From assembly GCF_000247815.1 (NCBI RefSeq), contig NC_021692.1, positions 1,396,010-1,460,009 on the forward strand: a stretch of 64,000 bases of DNA, in the 5' to 3' direction. The translations under genes were made by a program, and so were the position numbers. Below, piece by piece: positions 1 to 14,066 of this stretch. The notes beneath the pieces were generated by a model that was given only the letters and a program-made list of their open reading frames with translations, was not told where the DNA came from and searched no databases. Positions within the stretch are counted from its first letter, which is position 1. Every line of letters begins with the position of its first letter. The DNA comes from Ficedula albicollis. Its lineage: Eukaryota > Chordata > Aves > Passeriformes > Muscicapidae.

Positions 1-1412
1 ATTAAAGGATGGTTGGTGAAAATGTGGAGTGTGGTAATAATTATTGTGGAGTAAAAGATATTTCTGGAGCCGGGAGCAAATAGTGGGAATCCAGAGTTGG
101 TCTCTGAATTAGCTCCAGGCTGACCTTGGGGATCCATTGCCCATCAGCAGCTCTGGCCCTCACTTCTGTTCACCTCCATCCCAGGGGAATGTTCCATGCT
201 CTGAAAGGAGCATCTCTGTTGCATCTGTCCTGGGCTCCAGGAGATTTTCTGGAGCTTGGAGAAGCTCTGGGAGTTCTACAGGATGCTTCACTGCCTGTGA
301 ATCCCTGAACAAACTCCCTTCCCACACATTAATTATAGGTTTTGCTGAAGAAAGTCTAAGGAAAGACAGAAACAAATGGGAAGAGATATTTAGACATTTT
401 AACAATCTCTTCCTGTGCCTAATGGAAGAGGGTTAAATGTTGAATTCCACAACTCTTCAAAACCTTTGGGTAAGTACTGACTGAGGCAGTTACAAGTTGC
501 TGCATTAACTGTGAAATTGTCCAGTCCCTGCTGGAAAGGCCTGACTTTGCCAGGGCTGGAAATCCCCAGGGTGATGCTTCTTTGGCAATGTGAAGGGGAT
601 TGAAACACCTCTGACCAGGCAGGTTTTTATCTGTGGGATCCACACAGAGCACAGGCACCCCAGATGGATATCAGGGTACAGATGGGCAGTTAGTCAGGAA
701 ATCAGATTAATAAAGCAAGTACAATTTACAGCTGTTAAAAATTAACAATGCTGTGCTCAGGATGTCCTGGACATTCCCTATGTGTGTCAATGCTATCTAA
801 GGAATATTTGCACCTCTGTTTGGAGTCTGAAGTTTGGGGACTGGGTATGATGGAGTTTTCTTTGCTGTGCTCACAAATCCCTGGACTGGGATATTTCTGA
901 CCAAAGCCCTTTGGCTTAAATATTCTCCACTTCCATCGAACTTTTTGTTTCCCTTCTGCACTTCATAAACATGGAAACACATCCCAAAATCCTTGGTGTG
1001 CGAGTGCTGCTCTGCAGTGATCACCACATTTTTATGGATACTTTGATACGTGGATATGTGTTCCCTGTTTGGGAAATCAAATGGACACCAAGCCAAGGAT
1101 GTCCTGGGAATGCAGAGGCATCCCTGGAGAACAGCCTGGCTTAGCAGGACCTGCCCTTAACTTGCTGTTTCAGGCACCTTTCCATCACCTTTCCTTGCCT
1201 GCAGCAGGAGATGGGAAGTGAGGCATCAGTCCCTGCAGGAAGGAACTTTTGGGCATCACAGAGCTAAGGAATGTCCAGGAAAAGAAGTCTGAATCGATGA
1301 TCTTCACATGGAATCATCCAATGCTTTGGGTTGGGAGGGATCTTAAAAATCAGCAGGTGGGGTTTGCTCACTGCTGCACTGGCCAGAAAGGCAGAAGCAA
1401 GAAAGGGTTGAT

Positions 1413-1559
1413 GCTGGCAGTGTCCAAGGCCAGGCTGGACAGGGCTTGGAGCAACCTGGGATAGTGGGAGGTGTCCCTGCCCATGGCAGGGGGGTCTGGA
1501 TGAGCTTTAAGGTCTGTCCCAACCCCAACCACTCTGTCGTTCTCTGCTGTGATTCTACA
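1413..1559 (+). mobile_element. CR1 3' fragment
   Basis: GTCCAAGGCCAGGCTGGACA, GGAGCAACCTGGGATAGTGG, CCATGGCAGGGG and GAGCTTTAAGGT in CR1 order, ending in a GTGATTCTACA tail. Confidence 0.92.
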
Positions 1560-2754
1560 GCACGAGTGTGAAATTTCATCTCAGCAACAAATTTCTCAGA
1601 GTGCCTAAGCAAGAGCTGGAGGAACTGTGTGGGAACAAACACTTATTTCTGTTTAATAGCTTTGCAAACCTTCCTCCTTATAGGGCGGGCTGGGAACCTG
1701 GAGGTGGGAGCCCAAAACACCACTGTGCTCTCAGTCCAGATTGATTCAAATGTCCAGTCATTTGTAAGAAATTCACTCATTTTCTTAAAGACATCCTGGC
1801 AGTCATTAGGCTGTTGCCACGGTTTTGGGGTAAAAAAACCCCACAAAATTTCCAGCATATTTTACTTCCTTGTCTTGCTGAGTACTCACACATTTGGTCT
1901 GGACTGGATGCACAGCTGAGCATTAATTTTTGTTCAAAAGCAGCAAAACCTAAGAAACTCCTCGAGCCCAAGTAGCATAAATAAATTATTTAAGTGTTAG
2001 AACCCCTTTGAAGAGAGCCTGAGGAGCACTTTGCCTGTTTTGTTGTTGGTAGTTTTTGTGGATCTATTTATTTCTTTATTTTTAAAAAAGGGCAGTAATG
2101 GAAATTCGAATTCCCTTCTGTAGCTCTGGGTTTACTGATGTAAAAATCCTCCTCTCCCAGGAGATGGCAGAAGAGCCACAGTGATGGCCAAGGACAGTCA
2201 CTGCTGAGTGATGGATGTTTAAACGCTGGGAAAAATCTGGGAGCTGCTGAGCTCCAATCCAAATGATCAAAATCTTACAGATTTACAGCCAAGGCCTTTC
2301 CTGCTGTCTGTAAATTCTGCTGCTCTGCACACAGTGATGTGTCAGGGCTGGGTTTCGTGTCACAGGTCCCTGTGGCTGAAGCAAAGGGAAAAATCATCTG
2401 GGAGCAGAGGAGGGTGGAAAGGGCTGCACTGGGTGTTGGGAAGATGTTGGGCCAGGAGTGATGGGATGACAGTGTCAGGTTTGAAGTTGGGACTGGGACT
2501 GGAGGACTGGATTCCTCAAAATGAGATCACCATAATCACATTTTATAAGTCTGTGGGTGGGAGAGGATGGAAGCTGGGACTGAGGGAGCCACAAAGCTCC
2601 TGCGCCTGGCTGTGTGTGGGGCTGTGGAGCAGAGAACAGAGGTTTTAGGTGGCAGCACAGTGTTGGACTGGCTGAGAGAAAGCTCAGGAGTGACACCTGG
2701 ACTGTGATGTGGAGGTGCCTTGCAGGCATCAGGCTGCCTGGTCAGAGAATGCCA

Positions 2755-2990
2755 GGCTGGTTTGGGTTGGAAGCACCTAAAGCTCATCCCATTCCCCCCC
2801 TCTTGTTCCACCCCCTGCCATGGGCAGGGACACCTTCCACTATTCCAGGTTGCTCCAAGCCCTGTCCAGCCTGGCCTTGGACATTTCCAGGGTCGTGGCA
2901 TCCACAGCTTCTCTGGAAACCTGTGCCAGGGCCGGCCCACCCTCACGGGGAAGAATTCCTTCCCCAAACCCATCCAAACCTGCCCTCTCA
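2755..2990 (-). mobile_element. CR1 3' fragment
   Basis: Reverse CR1: GGTTGGAAGCACCTAAAGCT, GGGCAGGGACACCTTCCACT, CCAAGCCCTGTCCAGCCTGG. Confidence 0.92.
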
Positions 2991-5900
2991 TCCACCAAGG
3001 AGCTGTGGCAGCACATCCTGCCCAGCCTGTGAAGCTCTGGGGGCATCAGTTGGCCAAAAACTCAAAGATTTTAGATGTTTTAGATGCCACCTCCAAGGGC
3101 AGGGACATCCTCCCTTTCTGGGGTGTTTTTCTGCTGCAGGAGACTCTTCAACCCCCTCAATATCCTCAGCCAGCTGTCCCACCTCATGCTCACATGCTCT
3201 CTGCAACTTAAGGGCTGTTTTCCAGCAAGATGCTCTTGATCTCCCAGCCTGAACAGTCTTTAGCTCCATGAATATTTAACTGCCTCATAGGAAGCTGAAT
3301 AACTTTAGGAGGCAGGAGAGGAAAAGGCTCGTGGTAAGAGGTCTTAGATCTGCTGTTCAAAGGGTTTTGTGCAGGGGAACAAAGGCTGAATCTGAACAAC
3401 TTGAATTGTCTTCTGCAGTTTCCTAAGTGAGTTCAGACTAATATTACAGGTCTTACAGATATTTTAGATGTCCTCAGCCAAAATCAGGAGCCTAAATACC
3501 AAGGGCATGTTTTAGACAAGTGCAGAATTCACCAGGCACCAGTGACCTTGACCTTCCCTCCAATAAGGCTGTGATGGAGGAAGAGCCAACCCAACCTTCT
3601 TCATCCCAAACTATAAAACCTGCACTCCCAGAAGTTGCTCTGTGGTTTCTTTGTTAAAAAAAGTCAAGGTTTAACCAGGTTACCTTATCTGCTGCATTAT
3701 TTTATTTTTTTTTTTAATGTTTCTTTTGTTTTATCCCTGAGGTCTTTGCACGCCTTACTCTTCCTGCAGTCCAAATTTAATGAATTCAAGAGTTTTCCTG
3801 AACATCAGAGGCAAAATGCACATACTGAATGATACAAGAATCTTCTTTTTTTCGAGGCATATAAACAGCTGCCCTTTCTTTTTAACAAAGACCTTGCATC
3901 TCATTTGTCATACAGAAGTGTAACACCACTGCAAATAAAGATCATGTGTGGCAAAAAAATCTCACTTGCCAGATCAAGAATCTGAACTATGTAACTGTTT
4001 CCAGGATTACCGTGGAAACCAAATTACCACTAAAAGGACATGAATCTGTCTCTGACCCTGAAATGCTGTAGTGAAGGATTTTTGTTGTTACCCATTAGCT
4101 CTGCCCAGGAATTTCTTCAAGCATTTAGGAATTCAACATTAATGGCCTGTGAGGGTGAATAAGCCATGAAGTTACCTCCACAAACCCTCTCCCAGATCAA
4201 AGCAACTCCCAAAACTAAGAGAAGAAAGAGATTTTTTGGTATTTTTCAAGCTGCAGTTTGCATGATTCAGGTGCAATTGAGTGTGGGGAATATTTCTACC
4301 AGAACATGATTGGCATCCACAGGAACCATTGTCCAGAATTTAACAACTTTGGATCAATCTCTGCTAAAAAAGTTCTTAAGTTTAAAGAAATTTAAAATAG
4401 AATTGTGTTCATCTGGATCAGCTGATCACTGAGAAACAGTCAACCAAAGGCCTCAATGAAGAGAATCTTTGAGTGGGGAACAAGGACAACTGAAATATAA
4501 ACTACTTAATATATAAAAAATATCAGTTTTTTCTTAGAAGTGAAATCCCCTTTCTCTATAATACTTATAGACCCTTTAAAAACATGTTTTGATTAATTTT
4601 TGCTATTTTTTCCTGGCTGCTGTCCAGGTTAGGGGAGACTTTCACTGGAAACAGCTCTGTGGGGAGCAGAAAGGGGTGTTCAGAAACCAGAACCAAAGCA
4701 TTTTGTCAGATCTTTCCCCTGTAAGCCCAGCTGTGTCTCTTTCTACTTAGTAAAATAAGTTTCTAGATTTAATTTGGAGATTATTATTATTTTTTTAATT
4801 TTAGCTTAAAATTCTTCCCATTTTCTTGAAGTAAGAGGTCAAAGCTGTGTTCAGTGGGGAGTGTGCCACAGGATTCTCTGAGGCTTCATGAAATTTCTGT
4901 GGAGAGTGTCCTCCCTTCAGGAGGAGATAAAACGTGCCCTTGGAGGAGTCTGAGCTCAGCTGATGATGCTGTGGAAGGGGAATATGTAGAACAAAGGTCA
5001 GAAAAGAGGTGGGACAGGACAACTGGCAGCTGGAATGGCAGGAGCTGCTTCTGTCTTTGGCAGGAATCAGTCTCTGCTGGAGCTGAGGTTAATGATCCTC
5101 TCACCCCAGCAGGAATCTGGGATAAACCTGTCTGGGATCTGAGGGAAACACCTGGACAAGCAGCTCATTGATGTCCCTGTGTTTAACCCCCTCATGTTGT
5201 CATAATGCAGAATCCTTAGTTCCTGTGTCACTTTTGTTCTGTTTTATTTTGTTTCTGGGAATGACTAAATATCTATGTCCTAATTCACTTGGAATCAGTT
5301 ACTGTGAAGAGTGAAAATTGTTCCAGTGTCTGTGTGTCTGGCCCACCAGCTTAGCCATAGTGGTCCCACCCTGGATATAAACTATTCTTCAAGTGATCAA
5401 AATCCCAGGAAATTTATACTTATCATCACCACTACCATGAAAGTGATTTTCAGGAATTTCATACTTGATTGAATGGAGTAAATCAATTTATATTTGGGGG
5501 ACTCAAAACATAAATACACCTGTATAAACACACACCATGTGGTTCACTGGATGGTTTTGGTTATCCATTGATTATTCATTGGTTATTGAAAGAATGAATA
5601 TTTTTATTGGGCAACTCTCAAATGAAAAAATGGCACAAAGTTTGTGAGCCATTTCTTGTACCATACACAAGTACAATTATAGGTGTTTGTCACAGGTGGA
5701 GTGGATCAGCAGGGAGAAATTGATGTGAAAACTCTCAAACTGTCCAGCTCTAAATGAGATCCAACCCCCTGTGCAATGCAGTGCAACAGAAAATGGGGTA
5801 AGAAAAAATAATTTCAGCTTCCTGAAATAGCAGAGAGGAGCTCCAGACTCACTTCGTGGGCAGACAAATGAAAGCAGAATTATTTGTCCTACCTGTCCCA

Positions 5901-6414
5901 CAAATGTTGAAAATTACTTTGTTAAAGGGAAAAACTAATCTATATTTAATTTTCAGTGGGACCACTTAAAATTAAATGGTGTTGAAAACACGACATTTTG
6001 TTCTTGCTCTGTCTTTGAGAAAATGAGATTTTATTAGCTCCACCGTGGATTTTTCATTATTTCACATCAAAATCTTGCAAACCACAAACAGTTCCTCTTT
6101 GGGATTATGTGTCTGCTTTCCAGCTGACCTTTCCCAAAAGCATCCTGGCACCTGCTGGAAGCAAAACAGACGAACAGAAACCTTTCTGCAGTTGGTGGTC
6201 ACTTCTCACCAGTGAAGGGAACATCAAGAAATCATCTCCAGGCACGTCCTGCAGGAGCTCTGAGACAAAGATCCACCAAACCCAAGTGGCAGCTGGGTCC
6301 TTCCATGATTTGGGTTTTGGCATCCTTTCCTCATGGATCTCACTCATCTTCTTCATCAGCCATGTGCTGCCAGTAAAGATCTTGCCCTCTGCATTCCCAG
6401 CCTAAATAGACTCA

Positions 6415-6900
6415 AGAAAGGTTGGAAAAGACTCAGCTGAGGTTGGAAACACCTCCAAGATCATCAGGTCAAACCATTGACTCAGCAATACCCTCAACCC
6501 ATGTCCCCAAGTGCCACACCCACATGGTTTCTGGATCCTTTCAGGGATGGTGATTGCACCATGGGCAGCTGTGCCAGTGCCTGACCAACCCCTTCTGTGA
6601 AGAAGCTTTCCCTGGTGTCCAACCTAAACTTCCCCTGGCCCAGCCTGAGGCCGTTCCCTCTCCTCCTGTCCCTGTTCCCTGGAGCAGAGCCTGACCTGGG
6701 GCTGTCCCCTCCTGTCAGGGAGTTGTGCAGAGCCACAAGGTCCCCCCTGAGCCCCCTTTTCTCCAGGCTGAGCCCCTTTCCAGCTCCCTCAGCCTCTCCT
6801 GTTCCTCCAGTCCCTTCCCAAGCCCCATTCCCTTCCCTGGACACGCTCCATGTCTGGCTTGTCCTGAGGACCCTGCCTGCCCCACGACTCGAGGTGCAGC
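6415..6900 (-). mobile_element. CR1, ~480 bp
   Basis: Reverse CR1 reaching further 5' than most here: CCCCAAGTGCCACACCCACA, GGGATGGTGATTGCACC, TGTCAGGGAGTTGTGCAGAG, CAGCTCCCTCAGCCTCTCCT. Confidence 0.93.
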
Positions 6901-7167
6901 CACATCCCAGCTCTCTGGGGAAAGCTGCCCAGCCTCAGCTGCTGATCCCTCCCAGACCCTGGACAGCACAGACATGGAGTTATTGCCTCTTTTTTGTCCC
7001 CTAAGAGTGCCCTGGGAGCCTCCAGCCAGCCATTCATGGAGCAAGAGGACATGGAGAGGTGAGAGTGACTGCATCACTGCCCAGCACACCCTGACTCCAG
7101 ATCTGTGTCTCTGTTTGCAGCAGAGGATCCTCAACTGGGGAATCCCAGAGGACACAGCCTTAAACTG

Positions 7168-7445
7168 CAGCAGGGGAGGTTTAGGCTGGGAATTAGGGAG
7201 TTCTTCAAAGAAAGAATGATTGGGCAATGGAAGGGGCTGCCCAGGGAGGTGGTGGAGTCACCAGAGGGGGTTAAGGAGAGCCTTGATGTGGCACTCAGTG
7301 CCATTGTCACGTTGGTGTGATGGTGTTGGGTCATAGGTTGGACTCAAAGATCTCAGAGGTCTTTTCCAACCTGATTGATTCTGGGATTCTGAGATTCTGG
7401 GATTCTGAGATTCTGGGATTCTGAGATTCCTTGATTCTGGGATGC
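7168..7445 (+). mobile_element. CR1 with expanded 8-bp tail
   Basis: GGGGAGGTTTAGGCTGGG, GGTGGTGGAGTCACCAGAGG and GTTGGACTCAAAGATCTCAG lead into about seven alternating GATTCTGG/GATTCTGA tail units (7376-7440). Confidence 0.93.
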
Positions 7446-7739
7446 TCTGCTCACTGGTTTAGCTCTCACACAGACCAGCTCCTCTTTGGCCTTGCTGTTG
7501 GGAGCAGGGGGTGAGCTGAGGAACTCTGGGTCACCTTTTTACAAATGCAAACAGAATATTGGATCCAACTGTCTGGGCACCTTCCAGAAGGCAGAACCTG
7601 GCACTCCCTTGGCCCCACATGTCTATGGGTCACTCATGACGGGATCAGCAGGTCTCAAAACAAATATGTGGAAAATCAACCAGCACCATCAGCCCCTTTT
7701 AGCATGAATGACTCTTCACTGCAAATGAAGATGATCTGG

Positions 7740-7868
7740 TTTGGGGGGTTTGTTTTCCCCACCCTCCTCTTTCCCCCTCCTCTAGGTGATGGACATTGCC
7801 AATTCTACTACTCCTGATGGAGATTTATTCCAGAATAGCTCATCAGTGCTCACTGCTGACCACGCCTT
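7740..7868 (+). repeat. ~130-bp dispersed repeat, copy 1
   Basis: CCACCCTCCTCTTTCCCCCT, GGTGATGG(A)CATTGCCAATT and AGTGCTCACTGCTGACCA recur in order at 10571-10698 with about 93% identity. Confidence 0.9.
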
Positions 7869-9330
7869 CCATGCCTTCATCTTGGCAAGACCATCCAGGC
7901 TGGGAAGGACAAACCCAGGACCTGCTCATCAAAAAGGTTGGGGTTTTATTTTTGTATTAAAATTCCAAACTGAGATTTCACCTGTGCTTCTGTCTACTGA
8001 GATAATGAATATCATTACATCTCCTCACCAGGTCCCTGATATGACCTCCTGAAAGACAAAGACCTTGTTAAAAAAAATAATTTAAAAAGGCTAACAGATA
8101 TTGGAGATGTAGGTGTTTTCATTCTTTTTATTTCACTAAAGTTAGAAAATCGAAGGGAAATTGGGAAGAGCATCCCAGGGAGCCTTAGCTCAGGGCTGTG
8201 GTGGGGCTTGCAGAAAATTGTTCCAGATGACATTATTATTTACATCTCTGTGGCGGGGTCGTTTAAACATGGGGCTATTAAAGAGTAGAAGGAGGGGACA
8301 GAAGGTGCATTTTTGTTTTGAAGGAGGGGGACAAAATGGAGATGGGAAAGGGAATGTGAATTTTTTGTGAGATGGAGATGGGAAGGGCAAGCAGCCATCC
8401 CAGGTTGAGGCTTCAAGCACCTGCTTCCACAGCCTCTGCCAGGGCCATGAGCCTTTCTGAAAAGGGGAATCTTAAATAATTAAAACCTGAAATCTGCTCA
8501 CTGAGAGAAAGAATGAGCAGCTCTTACAAAAGATTGTATTAAACCTATATTTAAGCAGAGTTCACACTGAAGGAAAAGACCAGCTGGGGAGGGTTAAAAA
8601 CCACCACAGGGATATTGTTGTGTGTGATAAATTCAAGTAATTCCAAGGGAATACTGCACATCAAAATAATCCACTCATAGTTAGGGAAGAAAAGATGTTC
8701 AGGCTCTTCAGATTGCCCTAAATTGTACCAAAAGTGATGAGAAGTGTTTTTGTGGCTCTGCTGCCAACTCGTGCTATCTTTAAAAACAAACCCACATGTT
8801 CTGCAATATTTTGAGCCTAAAAAAGTAACTCAGCTGTGAAAAAAGCCAGATCTGGCTGTGTGGATTGCGTACTTCCCACTTACCCATGTTTGAATGTCTT
8901 TCAAGTGTAACCTTAACTGAATAATTTGAGTTTATTGTGCTTGTTTTGAGAAAATTATCTCATCACAGAGCAATCACAACATCCTTGTAAAGCTGATTGG
9001 AGAAAGCCACGTTCAGAGAGGAGTTAGGAATTGTTCCCTGTCAAACCAGGGTGTTGCATCAAGTGTGATTCTTCAGGAATCTGTGTGACCCAGCATGATC
9101 CAATATTTCCATTTAACACCTTGTATTGAACAGACTTGGCTGACATTTGCAGATGAAACCAGGCTGTGAGAGATGATTTGTACAGGGAGATGTTTCAGAG
9201 GAAGAGTTCTGGAGCCTGGAGGTGCAGTCCTGTATTTTTTAAGGAATAAACATGAGCAGGCACATGCCAGGAAATCCAGCAGGAGTGGAGCAGTTTTGCA
9301 AAAACCTGGGGATTATTATGGATTACATTT

Positions 9331-9406
9331 TGATGTGGGATGTGAAATTGAAAAAAAAAAAAATAAAATATGTGGGATGTGAAATTGAAAAAAAAAAAAA
9401 ATAAAA
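9331..9406 (+). repeat. 37-bp A-rich tandem duplication
   Basis: TGTGGGATGTGAAATTG followed by 13-14 A and TAAAA, twice in a row, directly before a CR1 fragment. Confidence 0.9.
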
Positions 9407-9410
9407 GAGC

Positions 9411-9545
9411 AGGGACACCTTCCACTGTCCCAGGTTGCTCCAAGCCCTGTCCAGCCTGGATTCCAAGGATCCAGGGGCAGCCAGAGCTGCTCTGGGCACC
9501 CTGTGCCAGGGCCTGCCCACCCTCACAGGGAAGGATTTAATCCCA
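9411..9545 (-). mobile_element. CR1 3' fragment
   Basis: Reverse CR1: GGGACACCTTCCACTGTCCC to CTGTGCCAGGGCCTGCCCAC. Used as reference for the replaced segment at 60682. Confidence 0.92.
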
Positions 9546-10570
9546 AAATTCAATTTAACCCTGCTCTCTGGCAGATTTACAGCACAAAAGTTATACAGCT
9601 CCCTAGACTTCATGGGAATTACCTGCAGGAATATTTGCAGAATGCACTCAAATAGCTCACAATGAACAGAAGGATTCAGACCTTCATTCAAAGCACAAAA
9701 AAACCACCTTGTACTCTGGGGACCACTTCTTGTCTCCTCAAAATTATAATATATAAAAAAATTATATATAAAAATTATATATATTGATCCACCAGCAGAT
9801 GACATTTGCCACAAACCTGAAGTGAAAGGAGGAAGATTCCTGGATTCTCCTCTCTGTTCTTTTCTCCCAGGACGAGCACAGTGCTGTGCTGGGGCTGTCT
9901 GTGAAAATCCCTGGGATTAACGGGCACAGTGCTCCAAATCCAGCTCCACCCAGTGATTGGTGTCACCTTCTGTCACCCTGTGGGAAGCTGCTCTGCTAAT
10001 TCCCAGAGAAATCTGGGCCCACAAATGTTCTGATGTAAATATAATCATCAGAGAGAGATGCTGGGATAACACCCCCCCTCCCATAAATACTAATCCCAGG
10101 AGCTGAAATTCCTTAACATTGTCTTCAATGTTCCCTTGTGTGGCCCTCTAAAGTGGAATAGCACTCAGCACTTTCAGGCTTTGAACTTTGATTTTATTTT
10201 GGTTTTTTTCCCCCCAAATCCCTGTGAGATATGGTCACCATGATCTGCTTCAGGTGCAGAGTCTGCAAAGCTCTTCCTCTTTCAACCCTGCGAGGTCTGG
10301 GTTGAAATCCTAATTCAGTCCTTTGTGAGGTTACAGAAGGAATGGTGCTCAGGAGAAGTGTTCAGCCCTTTTTGAGGCCAGGATGAATATGAGGGACAGG
10401 TCCCATGTGAGTTCTGGCCTCTGTTGTGGTGAGGTATGAGAGACAGAGGAGTGACCTCTGGGAGCAGGAAGGTCACCTGCAGAGCCCCGAGGCTGTCACA
10501 GTCTCAGTTCAGAGCAGGGCAAGGTGGGTCCCTGCACACCCTGAAGGAGGAATCAGAGGATCACAGAACC

Positions 10571-10698
10571 GTTTGGGGGTTTGTCTTCCCCACCCTCCTC
10601 TTTCCCCCTCCTCCAGGTGATGGGCATTGCCAATTCTATTACACCTGATGGAGATTGATTCCAAAATAGCTTATCAGTGCTCACTGCTGACCATGCCT
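10571..10698 (+). repeat. ~130-bp dispersed repeat, copy 2
   Basis: Diverged copy of 7740-7868 in the same orientation, 2.8 kb away. I do not recognise the family. Confidence 0.9.
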
Positions 10699-10749
10699 TC
10701 AGGGTCATCTCATTCTCACCCCCTGCCCTCAGCTGTGTCAGCACCTTCC

Positions 10750-10936
10750 TTATGGAACCACAGAATGTGCTGAGTGGAAGGGACATACAGGGATTGTCCA
10801 GTGCAGCTCCTGGCCCTGCACAGACACCCCAAAAATCCCCCCTGTCCCTGGGAGTGCTGTCCAGACTCTCCTGGAGCTCTGGCAGCCTTGGGCAGTGCCC
10901 ATTCCCTGGGGAGCCTGGGTAGTGCCCCAGCACCCT
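10750..10936 (-). mobile_element. CR1 3' fragment
   Basis: Reverse CR1: AACCACAGAATGTGCTGAGT, AAGGGACATACAGGGATTGT, to CCCCAGCACCCTCTGGG, directly against the solo LTR. Confidence 0.85.
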
Positions 10937-10944
10937 CTGGGTGA

Positions 10945-12062
<1,118 letters not shown>

Positions 12063-12823
12063 CTGGGTGATACTGTCAAATAATCTGTGCCTACCTGCAG
12101 CCAGAGGAATATTTGCCATAGTTTGTTCATAAAGATTTCTGAAATACTGATTGTGAGACCAGGAGCGAAATCACAAGTGGGAAATTGTGGGAATTTCAGC
12201 CATGACCTGCTGTTGTTTTATCTCTGTGGTGAACCACATAAAGAGCAGCAAAGAGATGCTTATGCCATATTCATCCAAACCACCCAAACACCTGAAACGG
12301 CATTTTCTTTGTCTTCCAGAGACTATATTTGCATATATTTACATGAATTTACAGTTTTGATATGCATTTATCTCCACAAACAAAATATTTTAAAAATATA
12401 TTTACCTCACGGTGTAGGGAAAAAATTGAATTTGTTCTCAGCTTCCAAATGTAAAATAAAGATCAGAAAATGCTTTCCAGTTGTTCAAATAAAATAAGCA
12501 TTAGGGAAAATACAGCCTTAACAAAACAAGAAAAATACATCCTTTAGCAATGTAATTGCAATTTCCCATTTTAGTAAGCTTGGCTCTGTTGCCTCAGTAC
12601 CTGCTTTTTTCTAATATTACAAAAAAAAAGGCACAGATGGCACCTGAATTTCCATTGTAATAAATCAGGAGAAAAGACACCACTGTAAACACATCTGAGG
12701 TAGATTTTTCCCTGTGCAAAACAGGAAAATGCAGCCTTGCTGGACACACAATCAAAGGACTCCTCACAATTAACCCATCTCCTGTAATTTGTTTGGGGTT
12801 CCACCATCCAAATTCTCTCTCTG

Positions 12824-12925
12824 AGGACCAGAAAAGCTGTGGCTGCCCCATCCCTGGAAGTGTCCAAGGCCTGGACCTTGGAGAAACCTGGGATAGTGGA
12901 AGGTGTCCCTGCCCTTGGGACATCT
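12824..12925 (+). mobile_element. CR1 3' fragment
   Basis: GTGTCCAAGGCCTGGACCTT, AACCTGGGATAGTGGAAGGT, GTCCCTGCCC. Confidence 0.85.
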
Positions 12926-13940
12926 TTACAACAGATGGAAAAATAAATTTGTTAAGATTTGTCAAGTCATAAAAAAAATAAATAGCCAATTGGGAATCCC
13001 TTCCCAGGTGCTAAGCTGTTATAAATCTTCTGAAAGATGTGAGTCAAAACTGAAAAAAAATAAAATAAAAAAAATCTGTATGAATGACAACTGGCAGTGG
13101 GAGCTGTTGGAGCTCTGTGATCATGGACACATCTCCCAAACCACAATATCCCAAAATGGGCTGGGAAACCCTCAGTGTTGCTTTGCCCATGGGGACAGCA
13201 CTGTCCTTTGGGCAGAAATTAGAGCTGTAGGAATTTCTTTGCCAGAATTTTGGGTACAGGGAGGGATAACAAAAATCAGTGTTGCTACTCATGAATCCTG
13301 TATTTTTCATGACTTTTAAAATTAAGAGCTTTTTTTTTGCATTTCTCTGAAACAAAATTTATAGGAGGTTATGGTCCCTGTCAATATTTGATATTTTTTA
13401 GTCAAGGCAAGCCAGCAGTTGAAGGGGGTGGGCACTTTTATACCACACTCCTGGATATTTTGATGCTTTGCAGAGGTCACACTGCTCCCACTAATCTTCC
13501 TTTGTGCATGGGAACGGGGCCAGTTCTGGTTCATTTATTGTGCTGTGTATTTTTTAAAGCTGAATTGTTTATTGTGCATCGGATTTTAATTTGCTTAGTG
13601 GCTTCCTGGGACTCTGAGTTACATTATTTGTCGGGAAAAGGACTTTGTAAAATTATAACTACTGGGCCCAGTGGATTCCCTGGTGTAGCACTTCAGTGCT
13701 GAGATACAAAGATTACAACATAATCAGTCAATGCTCAGAGTACTGCGAGGTGTGAGGATTTCCTCACAATAACTGGAATAGGAAGGAATTTCTTAGGGAT
13801 AAACTGCATACAGCTGTGAAGGGCTGAAATCCCCATCCCAGCCTTCAGCTCCTGCAAGAGAAAAGTGGTAGTGTCTCTCTAAATGACTTCAATGTCTGCA
13901 CCAAAGCTGGGCAGAGAAATCCTCCCAACAAGCAGCAGGT

Positions 13941-14066
13941 CAGGAGTTCCTGTGGTCTCTTACCTCAAAAAACACCTTCTGGAGAGGGAATATTGCTGGA
14001 CAAGAGTTCCTGTGGTCTCTTACCTCAAAAAACACATTCTGGAGAGGGAATATAGTGCTGGACAAT
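13941..14066 (+). repeat. 60-bp tandem duplication
   Basis: AGTTCCTGTGGTCTCTTACC begins at 13945 and 14005, with GGAGAGGGAATAT closing each copy. The copies differ at a few positions. Confidence 0.92.

Larger units (their letters stand above)
1..10936. other. Intergenic, repeat-rich
   Basis: Apart from the CR1 fragments and local repeats listed separately I see no conserved exon, RNA gene or promoter. Reading frames of up to ~170 codons (for example 2536-2991 and 6715-7227) lie in CR1 sequence and have no protein-like pattern. 3230-6410 and 7875-9330 show no recognisable element at all. Confidence 0.7.

Noticed and set aside
2536..3252. Overlapping 150-210 codon frames on both strands
   Set aside because: Mostly CR1 sequence and its flank read through by chance in GC-rich DNA.
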